This document shows positions 20,842 through 25,768 of a DNA stretch of 25,768 nt, piece by piece. This DNA comes from Bacteroidales bacterium (GTDB lineage: Bacteria > Bacteroidota > Bacteroidia > Bacteroidales > Paludibacteraceae). Below the pieces are notes generated by a model. It was not told where the DNA came from and made no database searches. It saw only the letters and a list, made by a program, of their open reading frames with translations. The stretch covers positions 1-25,768 of the forward strand of contig CAAFYY010000056.1 in assembly GCA_900767385.1 (NCBI GenBank), given 5' to 3'. Position numbers and translations under genes: made by a program. How positions within the stretch are numbered: the first letter of the stretch is position 1; every line of letters begins with the position of its first letter.

Positions 20842-22599
20842 ATGGAAGAGCAATACATCGTATCCGCCCGTAAATATCGCCCTGCGAACTTCCGCTCCGT
20901 AGTAGGACAGCGGGCGCTGACAGAGACACTGAAGAATGCCATCGCCAATCAGCATCTGGCACATGCCTACCTATTCTGCGGTCCCCGTGGTGTAGGTAAG
21001 ACCACTTGTGCGCGTATCTTTGCCAAAGCCATCAACTGCGAGCATCTCACTCCAGAAGGCGAGGCTTGCGAGCAGTGCGAGTCATGCCGCGCATTCAACG
21101 AACAGCGCTCTTTCAACATCCACGAACTTGACGCAGCCTCTAATAATGGTGTGGAGGACATCCGTACCCTTGTCGACCAAGTGAGGATACCGCCTCAAGT
21201 CGGCAAATACAGCGTCTACATCGTCGATGAGGTTCATATGCTCTCTACCGCTGCCTTCAACGCCTTCCTCAAGACACTGGAGGAGCCCCCATCACACGCC
21301 ATCTTCATCCTTGCTACCACCGAGAAACATAAGATTCTTCCGACCATCCTTTCTCGTTGTCAAATCTACGACTTCAATCGTATCACCGTCAACGACATGG
21401 TCGATTATCTGCAATATGTGGCTGGCAATGAAGGGGTGAGAATTGACAACGCCGCCCTTAACGTCATTGCCAAAAAAGCCGATGGCGCCATGCGTGACGC
21501 ACTCTCTATCTTCGACCAAGTCGTCAGTTTCTGTGGTAAGGAGGTGACCTATAAGATGGTCATCGAGGATTTGAATGTCCTTGATTCCGAATACTACTTC
21601 CGTCTCATAGACCTGCTGCTGAAAACCGACGTCTTGCCTGCCATGCTGCTTCTTGACGAAGTGCTCCGCAAAGGCTTTGATGCACAGCATTTCGTGTCGG
21701 GACTGGCAAGCCATCTTCGCGACCTCATGATGTGTCAGGATCCTCAGACTGCCAAGCTCCTTGAGGTGAGCGATGACGTTGCCGTTCAATATGCGGAACA
21801 GTCGAAACGTTGTTCGCTGATGTTCATCTTCAAAGCGTTGGAACTGGCCAATAAATGCTCGCTCGACTATCGTGTAAGCCAAAACAAGCGTCTTCTCGTG
21901 GAACTGTTGTTGGTGCAGATAGCGCAAATCAATATGGTTCAGCCCGTCCAACCTGTTGCCGCTCCTGCTCAGCCTATTCAGCGTCAGACTGCTCCGGCGC
22001 CTCAGACCGCTGCTCCGGCGCCAGCCCGTACGGGCTTTGCCTCTATGGTTCAAAGTCAGCCAGTCGCTGCGTCCCGACCAGAGCAAAACGTACAAAACAG
22101 CAACTACCGTCCGACCCTTAAGTCGATGCCTGTAATGACCCCTTCTGCACCCAAAACAGAACAACATTCGACTGCCGCGCCTTTAGCTGATTCTCAAGCC
22201 GTTGTTGCTCAGCAGGCCCCTGTAGAACAGCAGAATGAACCGTTTACCGAGCGCGATCTCCGCGTGGCTTGGAACGAAGTCTGTGAGGAGGATTTCATCA
22301 AACAGAGCAACTATCGCTATATGCTCATGCGTAACTTTGCTCCGACCCTCGATCAGGGCGACTGCCTCGTGACCCTCGTTGACCAAAAACAGCAGGCTAT
22401 CCTTCAAGAAATTGACAAAGAACTCCTCGCAAAACTTCGTACAAAACTCAGAAATACCACGATGGGAATTCGCTACGTAGTCAACAAGGATTTCCTCAAA
22501 AACGAAGCCTTTACACCAGAGCAGAAACTCAAACACATGTGCGACAAAAGCACTGCTCTAAATACCCTGGTCCGCGAACTTCATCTGGAGGTTTCCTAA
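20842..22599 (+). CDS. dnaX: DNA polymerase III subunit gamma/tau
   Basis: The 585-residue clamp-loader ATPase that opens the sliding clamp and organises the replisome. The AAA+ core shows Walker A GPRGVGKT (47-54), the zinc module Cys66, Cys76, Cys79 and Cys82, the Walker B region YIVDEVHML (126-134) and the arginine finger in SRC (171-173). Domain III ends near residue 365. A Pro/Gln/Ala-rich linker (about 365-455, PVQPVAAPAQPIQ and similar) contains an 11-nt direct repeat at 21991-22001 and 22012-22022. A C-terminal domain follows, probably the polymerase or helicase contact. The full-length frame is tau-like; I see no slippery heptamer that would make a short gamma form. It is transcribed from its own promoter. 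Confidence 0.96.
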   Translation: MEEQYIVSARKYRPANFRSVVGQRALTETLKNAIANQHLAHAYLFCGPRGVGKTTCARIFAKAINCEHLTPEGEACEQCESCRAFNEQRSFNIHELDAASNNGVEDIRTLVDQVRIPPQVGKYSVYIVDEVHMLSTAAFNAFLKTLEEPPSHAIFILATTEKHKILPTILSRCQIYDFNRITVNDMVDYLQYVAGNEGVRIDNAALNVIAKKADGAMRDALSIFDQVVSFCGKEVTYKMVIEDLNVLDSEYYFRLIDLLLKTDVLPAMLLLDEVLRKGFDAQHFVSGLASHLRDLMMCQDPQTAKLLEVSDDVAVQYAEQSKRCSLMFIFKALELANKCSLDYRVSQNKRLLVELLLVQIAQINMVQPVQPVAAPAQPIQRQTAPAPQTAAPAPARTGFASMVQSQPVAASRPEQNVQNSNYRPTLKSMPVMTPSAPKTEQHSTAAPLADSQAVVAQQAPVEQQNEPFTERDLRVAWNEVCEEDFIKQSNYRYMLMRNFAPTLDQGDCLVTLVDQKQQAILQEIDKELLAKLRTKLRNTTMGIRYVVNKDFLKNEAFTPEQKLKHMCDKSTALNTLVRELHLEVS

Positions 22600-22686
22600 T
22601 ATCGGCAGAGTAGGGCGGTTTGCTTTCTAAAGCGCTAACCCATAGGTCCTTCTGCGCTTGAAGCTGGAACATATGGTTGCAGAAAG

Positions 22687-22727
22687 ATATTATATGTAGT
22701 AGAATAGTGGTTTATTACATATAATAT
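22687..22727. repeat. Perfect 12-bp inverted repeat overlapping a promoter
   Basis: ATATTATATGTA (22687-22698) and TACATATAATAT (22716-22727) are exact reverse complements separated by 17 nt. The right arm ends 2 nt before the TATCTTTG -7 word, so the repeat covers the expected -33 to -7 region. This is the geometry of a repressor site, or of a cruciform. Confidence 0.6.
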
Positions 22728-22729
22728 TG

Positions 22730-22737
22730 TATCTTTG
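22730..22737 (+). promoter_or_regulatory. Candidate -7 element of the DUF5063 operon
   Basis: TATCTTTG matches TAnnTTTG, 85 nt upstream of the first gene. The -33 position does not carry TTTG but lies inside the inverted repeat, hinting at a promoter that is weak or depends on a regulator. Confidence 0.55.
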
Positions 22738-22822
22738 CGTCACTTTATGGTGAGTGTTGAAGGTGGGCTCAACCCATTGTCAATGCGTTAGTTAACCAAA
22801 AGTATTCATCAATTTTTTTACA

Positions 22823-23365
22823 ATGGAATATACAAAAGGTACCATCGAGGTATACACTATAGTCGGCGAAATCGTCCGTTTCCTCCGTCTTATTACTGAA
22901 GAAGACGTAGAGAAACAGGAGTTTGTTGAGAAAATGGTGAAACTGCTCCCCTTGCTTTATCTCAAGACCACGTTGGTGGAAGTGCCGGAAGAAGCTATCA
23001 GCGCCGTTCAACTCGAAGACGTGGGTGGCTATATCACTGAGGGTGACTACGAAGACCTCCGTAATAATATCACCGAGATTCTTGGTAATGACGACAATTT
23101 TCTCACCATCTCCAATGCTGAGACAGAGATGAGCGATACCCCAGTATTGGGCACCATCTCCGAATGTTTGGCCGACCTGTTTCAAAGTATGTCAAACTTC
23201 GTCGGGCTCTGTCAGAGTGGTGAAAGCGAGGCTATTGCTATGGGTATCGCCTACTTTGTTTCCGACTTCCGCGAATACTGGGGCGGTATATTGCTCTCAG
23301 CCCTTGGTGCCCTTCACAATATCTACATCAGCAATATCAACGCAACGGCCGATGCCGAAGCTTAG
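22823..23365 (+). CDS. DUF5063 domain protein
   Basis: A 180-residue acidic, largely helical soluble protein without signal peptide or membrane helix. I recognise it as the Bacteroidota DUF5063 type, with segments such as IVRFLRLI near the N-terminus, LPLLYLKTTLVEVP in the middle and FREYWGGILLSALGALHNIY (151-170) near the end. No catalytic motif is apparent. It opens an operon with a 3'-5' exonuclease (12 nt gap), an rRNA methyltransferase and a U32 protein. A role connected with RNA metabolism is suggested only by this context; it may be an adaptor for one of its partners. Confidence 0.75.
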   Translation: MEYTKGTIEVYTIVGEIVRFLRLITEEDVEKQEFVEKMVKLLPLLYLKTTLVEVPEEAISAVQLEDVGGYITEGDYEDLRNNITEILGNDDNFLTISNAETEMSDTPVLGTISECLADLFQSMSNFVGLCQSGESEAIAMGIAYFVSDFREYWGGILLSALGALHNIYISNINATADAEA

Positions 23366-23377
23366 ACTGCTTAACAC

Positions 23378-23959
23378 GTGACGGAATTCAACAACAACAT
23401 AACCAAGGAAGACATCAACCTCTTGCCAGTGGTGGCCACCGACAATCAGATTATCGTGGTGGACACTCCCGAGCAGGTGGAGGCGGCCATCAACGACCTT
23501 GAGAACGGCGACCTCATCGGCTTTGACACCGAGACCAAACCAAGTTTTCGCAAGGGCGAACGCAATACCGTCTCACTTCTTCAACTCTCCAACGCCAAGC
23601 GCTGCTACCTCTTCCGTTTGCAGAAAATAGGTCGCAACGACCGCATCAAGACCTTCCTTGAAAATCCAAAAGTCCGTAAGGTGGGACTCTCCGTGCGCGA
23701 CGACTTCCGCGCCCTCTCCCGTTGGATGGAGATGGCCCCCATGAACTTTATTGAGCTCCAATTCTATGTCAAAGCCTTTGGCATTGAACAGATGGGCTTG
23801 CAGAAAATCTTTGCTATCATTTTCCATCGCAAGATATCCAAACGTCAGCAACTGTCCAACTGGGAGGCTCCTCACTTGAGCGACGCCCAGCAACTCTATG
23901 CGGCTACTGATGCTTGGGCATGCCGCGAAATCTACTACCAACTAAGAAAAGAAATCTGA
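23378..23959 (+). CDS. DEDDy-type 3'-5' exonuclease
   Basis: A 193-residue exonuclease of the RNase D / DnaQ-like (DNA_pol_A_exo1) class. Exo I is GFDTETKP with Asp50 and Glu52, Exo II GLSVRDDF with Asp108 or Asp109, and Exo III YAATDAW with Tyr174 and Asp178, the YxxxD spacing of the DEDDy subclass. It has no HRDC domain, so it is shorter than true RNase D and closer to the small WRN-exonuclease-like proteins. The start is GTG at 23378; the next methionine is after residue 115, beyond Exo I, so it cannot be the start. Its TGA overlaps the next ATG by one base. RNA trimming is likely from its neighbours, but DNA is not excluded. Confidence 0.88.
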   Translation: MTEFNNNITKEDINLLPVVATDNQIIVVDTPEQVEAAINDLENGDLIGFDTETKPSFRKGERNTVSLLQLSNAKRCYLFRLQKIGRNDRIKTFLENPKVRKVGLSVRDDFRALSRWMEMAPMNFIELQFYVKAFGIEQMGLQKIFAIIFHRKISKRQQLSNWEAPHLSDAQQLYAATDAWACREIYYQLRKEI

Positions 23960-25146
23960 TGAATACTCCAAAGATGCCCGTGGTTCATCTCCGCCGCGGC
24001 AAAGACGATAATATCCTCCGTTTTCACCCTTGGATCTTCTCGGGCGCCATCGCAGCTATTGACGGCATCCCGGAAGAGGGCGACCTTGTCAAGGTGGTGA
24101 ATCATGAAGGCACCTTCCGCGCTATCGGACATTTTCAGTCGGGCTCTATCATGGTCCGCATCCTCTCTTTCACCGAGAGACCCATTGACCGGACCTTCTA
24201 CTGCGAGCGTATCCTTGCTGCTTATGAGATGCGTAAATCACTCCAGCTGGAGCGTTCCGACAACAATACCTACCGCCTGATTCATGGCGAGGGCGACGGC
24301 CTTCCTGGCCTCGTGGTCGACAAATACGGCGAGACAGCCATCGTACAAGCCCACTCCATCGGCATGCACTTCATCCGTCAGATGCTCGCAGAAATCATTG
24401 TGGATACCATCCCTGAAGTCAAGAACGTGTTCTATAAGTCGACTGGCACACTCCCCAACAGAGCAGGACTGCAGGTGGAAGACGAATACCTCATCGGCAA
24501 TGACGACGAGGCCTTAGGACTTGAAAACGGATTGAGATTCAAGGTCGACTGGCTGAAAGGACAGAAAACTGGTTTCTTTATCGACCAGCGCGACAACCGT
24601 ATGCTTTTGGAGCATTATGCCAAAGGTCGCAAGGTGCTCAACATGTTCTGCTACACAGGTGGATTCTCTTGTTATGCGATGAGAGGCGGCGCTGAACTCG
24701 TTCATAGCGTCGATAGTTCAAGCAAAGCCATCAGTCTGGTGGACAAGAATATGGCAATGAATTTCCCAGAGGCGAAAAATCATGCCTCCTTTGCAGAGGA
24801 CGCCTTCCAGTTTCTTGACAATATGAAGGAATCATACGACCTCATCATCCTTGACCCCCCTGCCTTTGCCAAACATCGCAGTGCCATCCACAATGCCCTT
24901 CAGGGCTATCGTCGCTTGAATGCCAAAGCCTTTGAGAAAATCCCGCATGGTGGCATCCTGTTCACATTCTCCTGCTCACAAGCAGTGTCGCGCGAACAGT
25001 TCCGTCTTGCTGTCTTCACTGCTGCCGCACAAAGCAAACGCAACGTAAGAATCCTCCATCAGTTGACTCAGCCGATAGATCACCCCGTAAACATCTATCA
25101 TCCTGAAGGAGAGTATCTCAAAGGTTTGGTGCTCTACGTAGAATAA
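23959..25146 (+). CDS. RlmI-type 23S rRNA (cytosine-5-)-methyltransferase
   Basis: A 395-residue SAM-dependent methyltransferase. Residues about 6-75 form an N-terminal PUA RNA-binding domain (VHLRRGKDDNILRFHPWIFSG is its start). After a central domain comes the catalytic Rossmann fold, with GQKTGFFIDQRDNR (201-214), SAM motif I LNMFCYTGGFS (227-237), acidic VDSSSKA, DPPAF (299-303) and the catalytic-cysteine motif FSCSQ with Cys339. This matches RlmI/YccW, which makes m5C1962 in E. coli 23S rRNA; the exact target here is inferred. The start at 23959 shares one base with the exonuclease stop (TGATG); an upstream in-frame ATG at 23914 is rejected because it lies in the exonuclease frame overlap and adds non-family residues. 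Confidence 0.92.
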   Translation: MNTPKMPVVHLRRGKDDNILRFHPWIFSGAIAAIDGIPEEGDLVKVVNHEGTFRAIGHFQSGSIMVRILSFTERPIDRTFYCERILAAYEMRKSLQLERSDNNTYRLIHGEGDGLPGLVVDKYGETAIVQAHSIGMHFIRQMLAEIIVDTIPEVKNVFYKSTGTLPNRAGLQVEDEYLIGNDDEALGLENGLRFKVDWLKGQKTGFFIDQRDNRMLLEHYAKGRKVLNMFCYTGGFSCYAMRGGAELVHSVDSSSKAISLVDKNMAMNFPEAKNHASFAEDAFQFLDNMKESYDLIILDPPAFAKHRSAIHNALQGYRRLNAKAFEKIPHGGILFTFSCSQAVSREQFRLAVFTAAAQSKRNVRILHQLTQPIDHPVNIYHPEGEYLKGLVLYVE

Positions 25147-25157
25147 ACCCGAAATAG

Positions 25158-25768
25158 ATGAAAAGAGAAGATTTTGAGATCATGGCTCCCGTAGGCTCTT
25201 GGGAGAGTCTGACAGCCGCCTTGCAAGGTGGCGCTGATGCCATATACTTCGGTGTTGAGGGACTGAATATGCGCAGTCGCTCGTCCAACAACTTCACGCT
25301 CGACGACTTGGCCACAATTGCCAAGACATGTACCGAACACGGTGTGAAGAGTTATCTCACAGTCAATACAATTATATATAATAACGACCTCCCGCTGATG
25401 CGTCAGGTTATCGATGCCGCCAAAGCCTCTGGCATCTCGGCTATCATTGCATGTGACATTGCCGCCATGAGTTATGCTGTGAGTCAGGGTGTAGAGGTGC
25501 ATCTCTCGACGCAACTCAATATCTCCAACGTGGAGGCCCTCCGTTTCTATGCACAATATGCCGACGTTGTTGTCTTGGCGCGCGAACTGAATCTTGAGCA
25601 AGTCAAGGACATCTATCGCGCCATCAACGAAGAACATATCGTTGGCCTTCATGGTGAGCCAATCCGTATTGAGATGTTCTGCCATGGTGCATTATGCATG
25701 GCCGTTTCAGGCAAGTGCTATCTGAGTCTCCATGAGTATAACGCCAGTGCCAACCGTGGTGCTTGCAT
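25158..25768 (+). CDS. U32-family protein (peptidase U32 / tRNA hydroxylation type), truncated by window end
   Basis: The first 203 residues are visible, starting MKREDFEIMAPVGSW. The chain has the U32 pattern: a TIM-barrel-like start with GGADAIYFGVEGLNMR (24-39), VHLSTQLNISN (114-124) and the signature EMFCHGALCMAVSGKCYLS (172-190), whose cysteines Cys180 and Cys187 belong to the cluster-binding set of the family. Although named peptidases, characterised members (TrhP/YegQ, RlhA, UbiU) take part in hydroxylation of tRNA, rRNA or ubiquinone. With an rRNA methyltransferase 11 nt upstream, an RNA-modification role such as TrhP is the best guess. The 3' end is outside the window. Confidence 0.9.
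   Translation, partial: MKREDFEIMAPVGSWESLTAALQGGADAIYFGVEGLNMRSRSSNNFTLDDLATIAKTCTEHGVKSYLTVNTIIYNNDLPLMRQVIDAAKASGISAIIACDIAAMSYAVSQGVEVHLSTQLNISNVEALRFYAQYADVVVLARELNLEQVKDIYRAINEEHIVGLHGEPIRIEMFCHGALCMAVSGKCYLSLHEYNASANRGAC

Larger units (their letters stand above)
22600..22822 (+). other. Intergenic region and leader before the DUF5063 operon
   Basis: 223 bp. The first 80 nt contain two mutually exclusive short hairpins (AAGCGC/GCGCTT at 22630-22659 and TTCTGC/GCAGAA at 22650-22684) without a T-run, so no clean dnaX terminator. Then come a 12-bp inverted repeat and a TATCTTTG promoter word. The leader of about 80 nt has only weak folding potential (GTTGA/TCAAC). Confidence 0.5.

Noticed and set aside
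21472..21480. AAAAAAG in dnaX as a programmed frameshift site producing gamma
   Set aside because: In the reading frame it is GCC AAA AAA GCC, which is not an X XXY YYZ slippery heptamer; it encodes the conserved AKKADGAMRDA segment of domain III, far upstream of the usual gamma end, and no downstream hairpin is obvious.
21991..22022. Repeated GCTCCGGCGCC as a mobile or CRISPR-like repeat
   Set aside because: Only two copies, in frame within the Pro/Ala-rich DnaX linker; simple low-complexity coding repetition explains it.

Overview
This window is ordinary chromosome from a member of the Bacteroidota, most likely the order Bacteroidales. The evidence is the recurring promoter word TAnnTTTG (twice with a TTTG element 19-20 nt upstream), start sites without Shine-Dalgarno sequences, a short 287-residue primary sigma factor lacking region 1.1, a type IX secretion (T9SS) C-terminal sorting domain, Omp28 and DUF4369 lipoproteins, a TonB receptor with an N-terminal carboxypeptidase-like domain, and BspA-type leucine-rich repeats. 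I cannot fix the genus. I see no phage, insertion sequence, CRISPR array or integrase.

Layout. From 1 to about 8.45 kb everything reads leftward: the 5' two thirds of ATP-dependent phosphoenolpyruvate carboxykinase (pckA); a tightly packed operon of CYTH protein, DUF4369/thioredoxin-like lipoprotein, sodium:solute symporter and the ribosome-assembly GTPase YsxC, with two ATGA stop/start overlaps; a tRNA-Cys with its own promoter and terminator; an ECF sigma factor, single-pass membrane protein and periplasmic helical protein trio; and acpP-fabF of fatty-acid synthesis. A divergent region of about 440 bp separates acpP from a rightward pair, a cysteine desulfurase (SufS) and a lysophospholipid acyltransferase. 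A BspA-like leucine-rich-repeat reading frame without a start codon abuts the acyltransferase stop.

From 11.8 to 14.9 kb two leftward exported proteins stand alone, each with its own promoter and terminator: a PNGase F-like protein with a T9SS sorting domain and an Omp28-family lipoprotein. About 900 bp of T-rich sequence without a credible gene follows. From 15.8 kb to the end everything reads rightward: rmuC and a TonB-dependent receptor, rpoD, dnaX, and then an operon of a DUF5063 protein, a DEDDy 3'-5' exonuclease, an RlmI-type 23S rRNA methyltransferase and a U32-family protein cut by the window end.

How the genes work together. Most are housekeeping: central carbon metabolism, ribosome assembly, fatty-acid and phospholipid synthesis, Fe-S sulfur supply, transcription initiation, replication and RNA modification. 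The more distinctive parts are the ECF trio (a probable envelope-stress switch), the T9SS-exported PNGase F-like enzyme (probable glycoprotein deglycosylation), the DUF5063 operon driven by a promoter that contains a perfect 12-bp inverted repeat, and the decaying LRR gene. I did not find a clearly new multi-gene system. The DUF5063-exonuclease-RlmI-U32 operon and the ECF trio are the best candidates for unassigned biology.
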